A stretch of DNA of 32,648 nucleotides from VRUE01 sp963748075 (GCA_963748075.1 CAVVHQ010000047.1:1-32648), one strand, 5' to 3'. Counted from the stretch's first letter, positions 1 to 8,326 are shown. The notes: generated by a model not told the origin, from the sequence alone. Made by a program: numbers and translations.

Positions 1-73
1 TGGAGCTAGCCGGACTCGAACCGGCGACCTCCTGGGTGCGATCCAGGCGCTCTTCCAACTGAGCTATAGCCCC
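1..73 (-). tRNA. tRNA-Ala (anticodon CGC)
   Basis: On the minus strand the sequence folds as a complete cloverleaf of 73 nt. The acceptor pairs GGGGCTA with TAGCTCC and contains the G3:U70 wobble pair that marks alanine tRNAs. The anticodon stem CCTGG/CCAGG closes the loop ATCGCAC, giving anticodon CGC. The T arm has the usual GGTTCGAGTCC. The discriminator A73 is the first base of the window, so whether CCA is encoded cannot be seen. Confidence 0.95.
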
Positions 74-149
74 GCGTGCGTGGCTGGGAGGATCGTCCCG
101 ACCCTCGAGGCGCAAGGATCCGCATAATCTTTAGCTTCCCGGAGCAGCT

Positions 150-1030
150 ATGGCATTCTGACGAAGCGATCAAAGAGCACCTGGAGCTGAGCGGCAGCAC
201 GGGGCCGGCGAGTCCGAGCTGCAGCAGCTCGAGGACGAGGCATTCGGCGCTGCGGAGCGGCCCGGGGACGAGGAGTCTGCCGCCGAGGCGCCCACCGAGT
301 TCATGGCGCAGCCGGAGCCCGAGGAGCCCGTCGAGCCCGAGCCGGCCGGGGAGGCCCCCACCCACGGCGGCCCCCCGCCGATATCGCCGATCTTCAAGAG
401 GCGCCCCCTCGGGAGGCGCCTGCCGTCGAGCCGGAACCGCCGCCCGAGGCCGAGCGCCCGCTCGAGCCGCAGGAGCCGGCCGAGGAGCAGGCGCCGGCGA
501 TGGAACACGAGGCGATCCCCGAGCCCGAGCCCACTCCGGAGCCGAGCCGGAGCCCACCCCCGAGCCCGAGCCCCCCTCGGTCCCTCCCCGAGGAGCGGGA
601 GTCGATCGCCGAACAGCCAACCGAGCTGTACGACGTCGAGGAGGAGCTTTCCGGGCCCCAGTCGCCGGCGCCCACGGAGGACGAGCTGGTCGAGGAGGAG
701 ATGGGGGAGCCGCGCCTCGCCCCGGTCGACCCGCTGTCCGGCGCCGACGAGGTTGAGGAGGAGGAGGAGCCGGAGGAGGACGCCGACGACTTCTTCGACG
801 AGAAGCGGCTGTCCGACGAGCTGGACCAGGCGCTGGAGGCGCCGGCCGAGGCCGAGGCCGGGGAGGACGAGGCCGAGCTCGAAGACAAGCCTGAGGCCGA
901 CCAGCCCCCCGCCGGCCCCGACGAGGAGGACGTGCTCGAGGAGACCCCCGACTTCCTCGAGGAGGCCCCCGAGGACGACCAGCTCTGGTTCGAGCAGAAG
1001 CCCCCGAAGGACTTCGATTTCGACGACTGA
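150..1030 (+). CDS. Acidic Glu/Pro-rich protein of unknown function (frameshifted)
   Basis: I do not recognise a named family. Reading across three frames gives one continuous acidic protein. It starts MAFSDEAIKEHLEL, passes through a region rich in Glu, Pro and Gln (ESELQQLEDEAFGAAERPGD, then EPEEPVEPEPAGE, then IPEPEPTPEP), and ends in an unbroken acidic tail (LWFEQKPPKDFDFDD) before TGA. The ATG at 150 has GGAG at 141-144 as ribosome binding site. At least four single-base shifts are needed, near 160, 195, 385 and 545-595; the last lies in a Pro-Glu repeat that sequencers handle badly. The part from about 600 to 1030 is clean. No signal peptide, membrane segment or catalytic motif is visible, so a disordered or scaffold-like soluble protein is likely. 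The following ABC genes are 30 bp away on the same strand. Confidence 0.6.
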
Positions 1031-1058
1031 TTTTTAGCGGTCGGGCGAGTAGATTGCG

Positions 1059-2063
1059 GTGTCGATGGCCGCCGACGCCGCCATAGAGGCCAGCGGCCTG
1101 CGCAAGTCCTACGGCGACGTGCGGGCGCTCGACGGGGTCGACCTGCGGGCGCCGGCCGGCAGCGTGCTCGGCCTGCTCGGGCCGAACGGCGCCGGCAAGA
1201 CGACCGCGGTCCGCATCCTCACCACGCTGCTGCGGCCCGACGGCGGCAGCGCCCGCGTGGCCGGGCTCGACGTCGTCCACGAGGCGCCCGCCCTGCGCAC
1301 CAGGATCGGGCTCGCAGGCCAGTACGCGGCAGTCGACGAGAACCTCACCGGCGCCGAGAACCTGGAGATGGTCGGTCGCCTCTACCACCTGCCGAAGCGC
1401 GAGCCGCGCCGCCGCGCCGCAGAGCTGCTGGAGCGCTTCGACCTCAGCGACGCCGCCGGCCGCCTCGTCCGCACCTACTCGGGCGGGATGCGCCGCCGCC
1501 TCGACCTGGCCGCGGCGCTGGTCGCCCGCCCTCCGGTCCTCTTCCTCGACGAGCCGACCACCGGCCTCGACCCGCGCAGCCGCATCGGCCTCTGGAGGAC
1601 GATCGAGGGCCGGGTCGCCGCCGGCACGACCGTCCTGCTCACCACCCAGTACCTCGACGAGGCCGACCGCCTCGCCGACCGGATCGCGGTGATCGACCAC
1701 GGCCGGCTGCTCGCCCAGGGCAGCTCCGACGAGCTGAAGGACCAGGTCGGCGGCGAGCGTCTCGAGATCAGCCTGGAGGACCGCGGCCAGGTCGACGCGG
1801 CCGCGGCCGCGCTGGCCCCGATCGCCTCCGAGCGGCCGACAATCGTGCTCGACGGGGCCCTGCGCGTCCCGGTCAGCCGCCGCTCGGGGACGATCGCGGC
1901 GGCGGTGCGGCGGCTCGACGAGGCCGGGGTGGGGGTCGATGACGTCTCCCTGCACCGGCCGACCCTCAACGACGTCTTCATGGCGCTGACCGGGCACGCG
2001 GCGGGCGAGGGCGCGGCGGGCCAGAGTGAGGGCGAGGCGGGCGAGGTCCCGGAGGCGCGATGA
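1059..2063 (+). CDS. DrrA-type ABC exporter ATP-binding protein
   Basis: This is the ATPase of an ABC exporter; it powers efflux of a lipophilic compound through the permease encoded next. The Walker A motif GPNGAGKTT is at residues 41-49, the Q-loop Gln at 88, the signature SGGM at 141-144 and Walker B LFLDEP at 161-166. The H-loop position carries Gln197 (TTQYLDEAD) instead of His, a known trait of the DrrA (daunorubicin resistance) branch, and the extra C-terminal domain after residue 220 also fits that branch. The start may be GTG at 1059 or ATG at 1065. The stop overlaps the permease start in ATGA, so the two are translationally coupled. The substrate cannot be told. Confidence 0.92.
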   Translation: MSMAADAAIEASGLRKSYGDVRALDGVDLRAPAGSVLGLLGPNGAGKTTAVRILTTLLRPDGGSARVAGLDVVHEAPALRTRIGLAGQYAAVDENLTGAENLEMVGRLYHLPKREPRRRAAELLERFDLSDAAGRLVRTYSGGMRRRLDLAAALVARPPVLFLDEPTTGLDPRSRIGLWRTIEGRVAAGTTVLLTTQYLDEADRLADRIAVIDHGRLLAQGSSDELKDQVGGERLEISLEDRGQVDAAAAALAPIASERPTIVLDGALRVPVSRRSGTIAAAVRRLDEAGVGVDDVSLHRPTLNDVFMALTGHAAGEGAAGQSEGEAGEVPEAR

Positions 2064-2833
2064 CCGGCCTGCGCAACAACGTCTCCGACACGCTGGTGCT
2101 GGCGAAGCGCAGCCTGCTGCGAATCCCGCGAGCGCCCGACCTGCTGCTCTCCTTCACGGTGCAGCCGATCATGTTCGTGCTGCTCTTCGTCTACGTCTTC
2201 GGCGGCGCGATCGAGACGCCGGGGTACGACTACGTCGACTTCCTGATGCCCGGGATCATCGTGCAGACGATGGCCTTCGGCGGCTTCGTCACCGCGCTCG
2301 GCCTGGCCGAGGACCTGAAGAAGGGACTGGTCGACCGCTTCCGCTCGCTGCCGATGTCCCGCGCCGCGGTGCTCGCCGGCCGCACCCTCGCCGACGTCGG
2401 CACCAACACGATCTCGCTGGCGATCATGATCGCGGTCGGCCTGCTGGCCGGCTTCTCGTTCGGCGCGCCGGCCGCGAAGATCGCCGCCGGCATCGGCCTG
2501 ATGCTGCTCTTCGGCCACGCCTTCTCCTGGGTCTTCGCCTTCATCGGCCTCAGCTCTTCCTCCCCCGAGGCCTCGCAGTCGATCGGCTTCATCCTGATCT
2601 TCCCCCTCACCTTCGTCTCCTCGGCCTTCGTCCCGGTCGAATCGATGCCCGCCACGCTGCAGGCCTTCGCCGACGTCAACCCGTTCACGACGACGGTCGA
2701 CGCGATGCGCGCCCTCTTCCTCGGCGCCCCCGCCGGCGACGCGATCTGGGGAGCGATCCTCTGGTCGCTGGGCATAGCAGCGGTCTTCGCCGCCCTCTCG
2801 GTGGCCCGCTACAAACGGGCCGTGTTCCGCTGA
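2060..2833 (+). CDS. DrrB-type ABC-2 permease
   Basis: This is the integral membrane partner of the preceding ATPase, of the ABC-2 family. It is 257 aa long with about six hydrophobic segments. These include one near residue 30 (ILMFVLLFVYVF-like), a central pair, and a final one near residue 235. The stretch AEDLKKGLVDRFRSLPMSR is the conserved cytoplasmic loop of DrrB-like permeases, which contacts the ATPase. The gene starts inside the stop codon of the ATPase gene. It ends 22 bp before a tRNA-Ala gene, with no clear terminator between them. Confidence 0.92.
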   Translation: MTGLRNNVSDTLVLAKRSLLRIPRAPDLLLSFTVQPIMFVLLFVYVFGGAIETPGYDYVDFLMPGIIVQTMAFGGFVTALGLAEDLKKGLVDRFRSLPMSRAAVLAGRTLADVGTNTISLAIMIAVGLLAGFSFGAPAAKIAAGIGLMLLFGHAFSWVFAFIGLSSSSPEASQSIGFILIFPLTFVSSAFVPVESMPATLQAFADVNPFTTTVDAMRALFLGAPAGDAIWGAILWSLGIAAVFAALSVARYKRAVFR

Positions 2834-2855
2834 GCGCCCCTACACTTCCAGGCGC

Positions 2856-2928
2856 GGGGCCATAGCTCAGCTGGAAGAGCGCCGCCTTTGCAAGGCGGAG
2901 GTCGCGGGTTCGAGTCCCGCTGGCTCCA
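2856..2928 (+). tRNA. tRNA-Ala (anticodon TGC)
   Basis: A complete 73-nt cloverleaf. The acceptor GGGGCCA/TGGCTCC includes G3:U70, the anticodon stem is CCGCC/GGCGG, the loop TTTGCAA gives anticodon TGC, and the T arm is GCGGG-TTCGAGT-CCCGC. Discriminator A73 is followed by TCAG, so CCA is not encoded and must be added after transcription. Its acceptor and D arm closely match the tRNA-Ala(CGC) at the start of the window. Confidence 0.97.
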
Positions 2929-2960
2929 TCAGACGGTTGCGGAGGACGGGTCCTGGTTGA

Positions 2961-3374
2961 ATGGCCTCGCCGATGAAGACAAAACGCCCGTTCGTCAACG
3001 CCGTGGTGCGTATGCTGCTCGGCGCGAGGCTGATGCGCCGAAGCACGGCGCTCCTGGAGACGGTCGGGCGCAAGAGCGGTCGAGCGCGCGTCACGCCGGT
3101 CACGAACGGCCTGAGCGGCGACGAGTTCTGGATCGTCACCGAGCACGGCGGCCAGGCGGCCTACGTGCGCAACATCGAAGCCAACCCGCGGGTGCGGGTG
3201 CGGGTCGGGCGTCGCTGGCGTGCCGGCACCGCCCGTTTCGCCCCCGACGTCGCCCCTGACGCGGCTCTGAAGCGGATCGTCGATGAGAACCCCGCTACGC
3301 GTCGCAATACCGACGTCATTCGCAAGGTTCAGACGGAGATGCGGGTGATCCGCGTCGACCTCGATCGCCGCTAG
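2961..3374 (+). CDS. Deazaflavin (F420)-dependent nitroreductase family protein
   Basis: A 137-aa protein of the deazaflavin-dependent nitroreductase (Ddn/DUF385) family. These small split-barrel proteins bind reduced F420 and pass hydride to quinones or nitro compounds. Visible family marks are GRKSGRARVTPV around residues 35-46, the strand with DEFWIVTEHGG, and RNIEANPRVRVRVG, the usual core for cofactor binding. The length is typical. GGAGG at 2941-2945 is 15 nt before ATG 2961, so the in-frame ATG at 2973 (MKTKRPF) is an alternative start. It implies that the host makes F420, which is common in Actinobacteria; no F420 biosynthesis gene is in the window. The physiological substrate is unknown. 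Confidence 0.85.
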   Translation: MASPMKTKRPFVNAVVRMLLGARLMRRSTALLETVGRKSGRARVTPVTNGLSGDEFWIVTEHGGQAAYVRNIEANPRVRVRVGRRWRAGTARFAPDVAPDAALKRIVDENPATRRNTDVIRKVQTEMRVIRVDLDRR

Positions 3375-3439
3375 CTCCATCTTCCGCACCGCACCCCGGT
3401 GGGGCCAGCGCCGTTCCATCCGCGTCCGACTCCCGTATC

Positions 3440-5647
3440 TCACGCCTCGCTCCCGGCCTCGGCCGTTCGCTCCGGCGGCTCGATCGCCAGGTGGGGCAGC
3501 CTGCGCTCCAGCCAGGGGGGCAGCAGCCAGGCCCAGCGCCCGAGCAGCTCCAGGGTCGCGGGGACCAGCAGGCTGCGCACGACGAAGGCGTCGAGGAAGA
3601 CCGCGGCGGCGAGGCTGAGCCCGAACATCTTCACGACGCGCTGGTCGATCAGGACGAAGGAGAGGAAGACGCAGATCATGATGGTCGCCGCGGCGGTGAT
3701 CACCCGCCCGGTCGTGCCGAGGCCCCGCACCATCGCCGCCGAGGGGTCGCGCCGGTGGGTCCACTCCTCGTGTATGCGCGAGACGAGGAAAACCTCGTAG
3801 TCCATCGAGAGCCCGAAGACGATCGCGAACAGCAGCACCGGGATGAACGGGTCGATCGGCCCTGCCTCGACCCCGAACAGGCCGCCCAGCCAGCCGAGCT
3901 GGAAGATCGCCACGACGACGCCGAGCGAGGCGCCGATCGAGAGCAGGTTCATCGCCGCCGCCTGCAGGGGGATCAGCAGCGAGCGGAAGACGACCAGCAG
4001 CAACAGCGCCGAGAGCAGCACGACGATCGCGATGAACAGCGGCAGCTTTTCGCTCAGCACCTGGCTGAAGTCGATCTGGACGGCGGTGACGCCGCCGATC
4101 AGGACCGTCGCGCCGGTGCCCGCCTCCAGCGGCGGCAGCGTCTCCCCGCGCAGCCGGTCGACCAGGTCGGTCGTGGCCTCTTCCTGGGGCGCCGAGCGCG
4201 GGTAGGCGAGCAGCACGGCGGTGCGTCCGCCCGGGGCGAGCTGCGGCGGCCCGACCGAGCCGACGTCCGGCTGGTGGCTCAGGGCGCTCCCGATTCGCGC
4301 CAGGGCGGCTTGGTCGCCGGGTCGCGGCAGGACGACGACGACCTGGAGCGGCCCGTTGAAGCCCTCGCCGAAGCCTTCGGCCAGCAGGTCGTAGGCTTCG
4401 CGGGTGGTTTGGCCGCGCGGGTCGTTGCCGGCGTCGCTCGCGGCGAGCCGCATGCCGAGCACGGGCGAGGCCAGCGCCAGCATCACCGCCAGCCCGGCGA
4501 TCGCGCTCGGCCACGGGTGGCGGCTGACGAAGGCGGCCCAGCGTGACCACCAGCTGGGGGCGACGTCCGCCTGCGGCTGGCGATCGCGCTCAGCGCGGGA
4601 GCTTGCGCGGCTGCGGCCGATCCGCCGGCCGAAGCGCGAGAGCAGGGCCGGCAGCACCGTCAGGGCGGCGAGCATGGTGAGCAGAACCGCAAGCGTGGCG
4701 GCGATCGCGACGCCGTAGAGGAAGCTGACGCCGAGCGCGAACATGCCGAGCAGGGCGATGGTCACCGTGCAGCCGGCGAAGACGACCGCCCGCCCGGCGG
4801 TGTCCATCGCCGCAATCGTCGCCGCGTCGACGTCGCCGCCCCGGCGGTAGTTCTCGCGGAAGCGGGTGAGGATGAACAGCGAGTAGTCGATCCCGACGCC
4901 CAGCCCGATCATCACGGCCAGCTCGGTGGAGAAGTCGGGCATGTCGAGGAGCTGCGAGCAGAGCGCGATCAGCCCCACGCCGGTGCCGAGGCCGAGCAGC
5001 GCGGTGAGGATCGGCAAGCCCATCGCGACCAGCGAGCCGAAGCTGATCAGCAGCACGACGACCGCGGCCAGGACCCCGATCGCGGTGGTGAAGCCGAACG
5101 GCGGCTCCTCGGTCTGCTCGATCGCCTGGCCGCCGAGCTCGACCTGGAGGGTGGCTGAGCGAGCCCCCTCGGCGAGCGAGATCACCCGTTCGATCGAGGC
5201 TTTGGAGAGCTGGTTGGCCCGCTTGTCGAAGTCGACCGTGGCGAAGGCGATCCTGCCGTCCTTCGAGACGGCGTCGGAGCCGGCGGGCGTGAAGGGGCTG
5301 ACGACGCCGCTGACCTGCGGCGCGCGAGCGACCTGGCGCAGCATCGGGGCGATCCGCGCGCGCATCGCCGGCGCCGTGATCCGGCCGCGACGGGCGCGGA
5401 AGACGATCTGATCGGAGTCGCCGGCCTGGGCCGGGAACTCGCGCTTCAGCACGTCGATCGCCCGCTGCGCGTCGGTGCCCGGCAGGCTGAAGTTGGTCGC
5501 CTGCCTGGTCCCGACAGCACTGGCGATCGCCGAGACGGCGATCAGCAGGGCTATCCAGGCGAGCAGGGTGAGACGAGGATGAGCGATCGCGCGTGCCGCG
5601 ACGCGGGCGAGGATCCCGCTGCGGTCCGCGGTTGCAGGCGCCGGCAT
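3440..5647 (-). CDS. MMPL-family (RND) transporter
   Basis: A 735-aa inner-membrane exporter of the MMPL family, driven by the proton gradient and typically moving lipids or hydrophobic compounds. One membrane segment lies near residues 27-46, followed by an extracytoplasmic domain, then a block of segments, and the same pattern again in the second half. Each half has the conserved Asp-Tyr pair of the proton relay: D254-Y255 in GLGVGIDYSLF and D616-Y617 in GLSMDYEVF. The frame is intact, in contrast to many neighbours. It is convergent with the nitroreductase gene and 83 bp downstream of the next minus-strand gene. The start at ATG 5647 has no obvious ribosome binding site, so a nearby start is possible. 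Confidence 0.93.
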   Translation of the reverse strand: MPAPATADRSGILARVAARAIAHPRLTLLAWIALLIAVSAIASAVGTRQATNFSLPGTDAQRAIDVLKREFPAQAGDSDQIVFRARRGRITAPAMRARIAPMLRQVARAPQVSGVVSPFTPAGSDAVSKDGRIAFATVDFDKRANQLSKASIERVISLAEGARSATLQVELGGQAIEQTEEPPFGFTTAIGVLAAVVVLLISFGSLVAMGLPILTALLGLGTGVGLIALCSQLLDMPDFSTELAVMIGLGVGIDYSLFILTRFRENYRRGGDVDAATIAAMDTAGRAVVFAGCTVTIALLGMFALGVSFLYGVAIAATLAVLLTMLAALTVLPALLSRFGRRIGRSRASSRAERDRQPQADVAPSWWSRWAAFVSRHPWPSAIAGLAVMLALASPVLGMRLAASDAGNDPRGQTTREAYDLLAEGFGEGFNGPLQVVVVLPRPGDQAALARIGSALSHQPDVGSVGPPQLAPGGRTAVLLAYPRSAPQEEATTDLVDRLRGETLPPLEAGTGATVLIGGVTAVQIDFSQVLSEKLPLFIAIVVLLSALLLLVVFRSLLIPLQAAAMNLLSIGASLGVVVAIFQLGWLGGLFGVEAGPIDPFIPVLLFAIVFGLSMDYEVFLVSRIHEEWTHRRDPSAAMVRGLGTTGRVITAAATIMICVFLSFVLIDQRVVKMFGLSLAAAVFLDAFVVRSLLVPATLELLGRWAWLLPPWLERRLPHLAIEPPERTAEAGSEA

Positions 5648-5730
5648 GACAGCATCATGCCTGGCGGGCGCCGCCGCGGGCGCGGCCAGCGTCCTGCCGG
5701 TGCTTCAACTAGCGGAGCAGCTCGACCGGC

Positions 5731-6129
5731 CTATCCGGCCAAGCCGATCATCAGCTGCGAATGGTCGTTCGGGTCGACCTTGACCGGGACCTGGGCGCCG
5801 GGCTGGAGCTGGCCGATCACGGCGGGGGAGACGACCTGGGTGTGGGTGACGCTGGACTGGCTGCCGCCGACGTCGAGGGTCAGCTCGAGCTGAAGCTCGG
5901 GCTGCATGTTCACCTGCTTGCCCGTCGCCTGCATCTGGACGATCGTCGCGGTCGCGTCGACGCCTTCGTTGGCCAGCTTCTCGGCAAGCTCTTGGTCGGC
6001 CTGCACCTGCTGCACCGTCTGGTTGGCCTGCGCGAGGCCGTCTTTCATCATCTTCAGGCTGCCGCCACGTTCCTTCTTCGCCTGCTTGCCGGCCTTGCTC
6101 AGGTCCCTCATGTCCTTGAACATGCCCAT
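5731..6129 (-). CDS. Small conserved protein with a beta-rich C-terminal domain (unknown)
   Basis: I do not recognise a named family. The 132-aa product begins with a basic, helix-prone segment (MGMFKDMRDLSKAGKQAKKE) and a Gln-rich helical part to about residue 52. It ends in a domain of about 70 residues beginning VDATATIVQMQATGK. That domain contains the strand LQLELTLDVGG and the closing VPVKVDPNDHSQLMIG. The C-terminal domain matches, by eye, nearly the whole product of the divergent gene at 6225. No signal peptide or membrane segment is seen. The start is ATG 6129, with AAGGAG about 9 nt upstream on the minus strand. Confidence 0.75.
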   Translation of the reverse strand: MGMFKDMRDLSKAGKQAKKERGGSLKMMKDGLAQANQTVQQVQADQELAEKLANEGVDATATIVQMQATGKQVNMQPELQLELTLDVGGSQSSVTHTQVVSPAVIGQLQPGAQVPVKVDPNDHSQLMIGLAG

Positions 6130-6207
6130 CTTGCTCGCTCCTTCGGCTCAGGGCGTCCTGCCGCGCCCGGTGTCTGTAGGCCGACCATAGCGCCCCTCAC
6201 GCCCCCT

Positions 6208-6217
6208 GGCTATAGCC
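6208..6217. promoter_or_regulatory. Palindrome in the divergent promoter region
   Basis: The perfect palindrome GGCTATAGCC lies between two divergent, related genes. It contains TATAGC, which could serve as a -10 element for the plus-strand gene whose ATG is at 6225. The transcript would then start at or next to the ATG and be leaderless, as is common in Actinobacteria. A short operator is the alternative. No convincing -35 is seen. Confidence 0.3.
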
Positions 6218-6224
6218 TCGTCCC

Positions 6225-6479
6225 ATGTTCGGCCGCAGGAAGAAGGCGCCCCCCGGCATGACCCGCGCCAAGGCGACGATCCTCGACGCCGCCGGTACGC
6301 CCGGCTCGGTCGCCGGCTACCAGATCGTCGAGCTGACCCTGGAGGTGCGGCCGAAGGGCGGTGTTCCCTTCCAGGTGAAGCGCAAGTTCTCGGCCGGACG
6401 CCTCGGCCGCATCGAGCAGGGCCACCGGCTCGACGTCGTCTACGACCCGGCCAACCCGGAGCGGCTCGAGCTTGCCTGA
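6225..6479 (+). CDS. Small conserved single-domain protein, relative of the 5731-6129 product
   Basis: The 84-aa product, MFGRRKKAPPGMTRAKATIL onwards, has no assigned function. From residue 16 it aligns with the C-terminal domain of the divergent gene at 5731-6129. Matching features are the opening AxATI, a strand VELTLEV (against LELTLDV), a central V-rich strand, and the closing DVVYDPANPERLELA (against VKVDPNDHSQLMIG). This suggests duplication of one small beta-rich domain, without the N-terminal helical part here. There is no export signal. No ribosome binding site is evident before the ATG, so translation may be leaderless. Confidence 0.75.
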   Translation: MFGRRKKAPPGMTRAKATILDAAGTPGSVAGYQIVELTLEVRPKGGVPFQVKRKFSAGRLGRIEQGHRLDVVYDPANPERLELA

Positions 6480-6520
6480 GTCGCGCCTCCGGCGTCGACT
6501 CCGACTGCTCGCCGTCCCGC

Positions 6521-7537
6521 TCAGCCGGCGGCGAGGGCCGGCTCGGGCAGGTGCTGGTCGGCGTGGTAGCTGCTCCGCACCAGCGGGCCGGAGGCGACCG
6601 ACTCAAAGCCGAGCGCGTAGGCCTCGCGCTCCAGCGCCTCGAACTCCTCCGGGTGCCAGTAGCGGTCCACCGGCAGGTGGTCCTCGGTCGGGCGCAGGTA
6701 CTGGCCGACGGTCAGCACCTGGACGCGGTGCTCGCGGAGGACGCCGAAGGCCTCGAGCAGCTCCTCGAAGGACTCGCCGAGGCCGACCATCAGCCCCGAC
6801 TTGGTGACCACCTCGGCGCCTCCCATCTCCTTCGCCGTCCGCAGGACGCGGGCCGAGCGCAGGAAATTCGAGCCGCGCCGCGCCCTCGGGTAGAGCCGCG
6901 GCACCGTCTCGACGTTGTGGTTGAAGACGTCGGGCCGCTCGTGGATCACCTTGGCGAGCGGCATCTCCTGGCCGCGGAAGTCGGGGGTGAGGACCTCGAC
7001 CTTGCAGCCCGGCGCCTGCATGCGGATCGAGCGGATCGTGCCGACGAAGGCGCCCGCGCCGTAGTCGGGCAGGTCGTCGCGGTCGACCGAGGTGACCACC
7101 GCGTGGCGCAGCCCCATCCGCTTCACCTGGTTGGCGACCCGCAGCGGCTCCAGCGGGTCGTTCCAGCTCGGCACCCCGGTCTTCACGTTGCAGAAGCCGC
7201 AGCGGCGGGTGCAGACGTCGCCGAGGATCATGAAGGTCGCGGTGCCGCGCTCCCAGCACTCGCCGACGTTGGGGCAGTTGGCCTCCTCGCAGACGGTGTG
7301 CAGGCCCTCGTCGCCGATCTCCGCCTTCAGCCGCCGGTAGGTCGGCCCGCCCGGCGCCGGCACTTTCAGCCAGGGCGGCTTGCGGGCACGGCGGAAGGGG
7401 ACCGCGCCGTCGCTCTGCGCGGCGACCCCGCCCGGCTTGGCCCGGGAGCGGGTTACGTGGAGGCGCTCGACGGTCTCGGACTCGTCCACGCGCGCGGCGG
7501 TTGGCCTGCCGGTTGCGGTCTCGGCGCTCATCGGCAC
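6521..7537 (-). CDS. lipA: Lipoyl synthase
   Basis: A radical SAM enzyme that inserts two sulfur atoms into octanoyl groups already attached to E2 or GcvH proteins, making lipoyl groups. The auxiliary cluster cysteines are C83, C88 and C94 (CEEANCPNVGEC). The radical SAM cluster cysteines are C109, C113 and C116 (CTRRCGFC). The C-terminal RSSY supplies the serine ligand of the auxiliary cluster. At 338 aa it carries an N-terminal extension of about 50 residues relative to shorter homologues. The start is GTG 7537, directly after the TAG of lipB, or ATG 7531. It forms a lipB-lipA pair upstream of nothing else on this strand, and serves the PDH complex encoded nearby. Confidence 0.97.
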   Translation of the reverse strand: MPMSAETATGRPTAARVDESETVERLHVTRSRAKPGGVAAQSDGAVPFRRARKPPWLKVPAPGGPTYRRLKAEIGDEGLHTVCEEANCPNVGECWERGTATFMILGDVCTRRCGFCNVKTGVPSWNDPLEPLRVANQVKRMGLRHAVVTSVDRDDLPDYGAGAFVGTIRSIRMQAPGCKVEVLTPDFRGQEMPLAKVIHERPDVFNHNVETVPRLYPRARRGSNFLRSARVLRTAKEMGGAEVVTKSGLMVGLGESFEELLEAFGVLREHRVQVLTVGQYLRPTEDHLPVDRYWHPEEFEALEREAYALGFESVASGPLVRSSYHADQHLPEPALAAG

Positions 7538-8326
7538 CTACCGTACCGGGAGCCGGTCCGTGGCTTTCGCGGCGCTGCCACCCGCAAGGCGAGCGAGGTC
7601 GGCGGGGACAGGGACGCGATCGAACACCGAGCAGAACCGCGCCACCACGGTGTCGGCGAACGCGGCGAGGTCCTGCGCGCATCCCAGCTCGCGGTTGACG
7701 GAGGTCATCCTCGCTCCGCCGATCCCGCAAGGCACGATCCACTCGAAGGGCTGCAGGTCGTTGTCGACGTTGACTGCGAGCCCGTGGGTGGTGACGCCGC
7801 GGCTGACGTGGACGCCGATCGAGCCGATCTTCCGCGCTTCCCCCGCCGATGGGCCGAAAAGAGGCGCCGGAGCCACCTTTTCGTCCCGTCGGCTGCCGGG
7901 GGGTGGGGCGCCGCGGGTCCAGACACCGGTCAGGCCCTCGATCGTCTGGGCCTCGACCCCGTGCTCGGCCAGCGCCACGATCGCCACCCGCTCCAGCCGC
8001 CGCACGTACTCCTGGACGTCGTCGCCGTAGGGCCGCAGCGAGACGATCGGGTAGGCGACCAGCTGCCCCGGCCCGTGGTAGGTGACCCGTCCGCCGCGGT
8101 CGGTGTCGTGGACTTCGATTCCCTGCATCTCGTACCACTCGACCCCCATCGGCAGCTCGTCGGGGCCGGAGCGGCGGCCGCGGGTGTAGACGGGCGGGTG
8201 CTCGAGCAGCCACAGCAGGTCGGGGACCTCCTCGCGCTGCCGCGCCGCCGCCAGCCGCCGCTGGGTAGCGTGCGCCTTCGCGTAGGGGACGAGGCCGCTG
8301 CGGACAACCAGGATTTCTGCGCTCAC
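7538..8326 (-). CDS. lipB: Octanoyltransferase (lipoate protein ligase B family), with an in-frame palindromic insertion
   Basis: Transfers octanoyl from acyl carrier protein to the lipoyl domain, the first step of lipoate synthesis. Family motifs are RGGRVTYHGPGQLVAYP, KIGSIGVHVSRGVTTHG and FEWIVPCGIGG; the Lys of KIGSIG and the Cys of VPCGI form the catalytic pair. The open frame extends to 8500, but the start is most likely GTG 8326 (MSAEILVVRSGL, 262 aa). Anything longer would run into the divergent gene at 8376. Between TGVWT and KIGSIG sits an unusual insertion of about 27 residues (RGAPPPGSRRDEK onwards), encoded by the inverted repeat at 7845-7893. It abuts lipA without a gap. Confidence 0.95.
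   Translation of the reverse strand: MSAEILVVRSGLVPYAKAHATQRRLAAARQREEVPDLLWLLEHPPVYTRGRRSGPDELPMGVEWYEMQGIEVHDTDRGGRVTYHGPGQLVAYPIVSLRPYGDDVQEYVRRLERVAIVALAEHGVEAQTIEGLTGVWTRGAPPPGSRRDEKVAPAPLFGPSAGEARKIGSIGVHVSRGVTTHGLAVNVDNDLQPFEWIVPCGIGGARMTSVNRELGCAQDLAAFADTVVARFCSVFDRVPVPADLARLAGGSAAKATDRLPVR
7841..7918. repeat. Palindromic element inside lipB (short, divergent copy)
   Basis: Two 17-nt arms at 7845-7861 and 7877-7893 match as inverted repeats at 15 of 17 positions, with a 15-nt loop. The right arm (CTTTTCGTCCCGTCGGC) resembles the TTTTCGCCCCGCCGAC found inside the elements at 8936 and 11388 (equivalent there: CTTTCGCCCCGCCGAC). The right boundary carries CCGCGGGT at 7911-7918, the same terminal octamer as in the other copies; the matching left terminus is not seen. 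The element encodes an extra loop in LipB and keeps the frame open. Confidence 0.5.

Noticed and set aside
1651..1665. Loss of the ABC H-loop histidine as a sign of an inactive ATPase
   Set aside because: Gln at this place is a normal feature of the DrrA branch, and the other ATPase motifs are intact.
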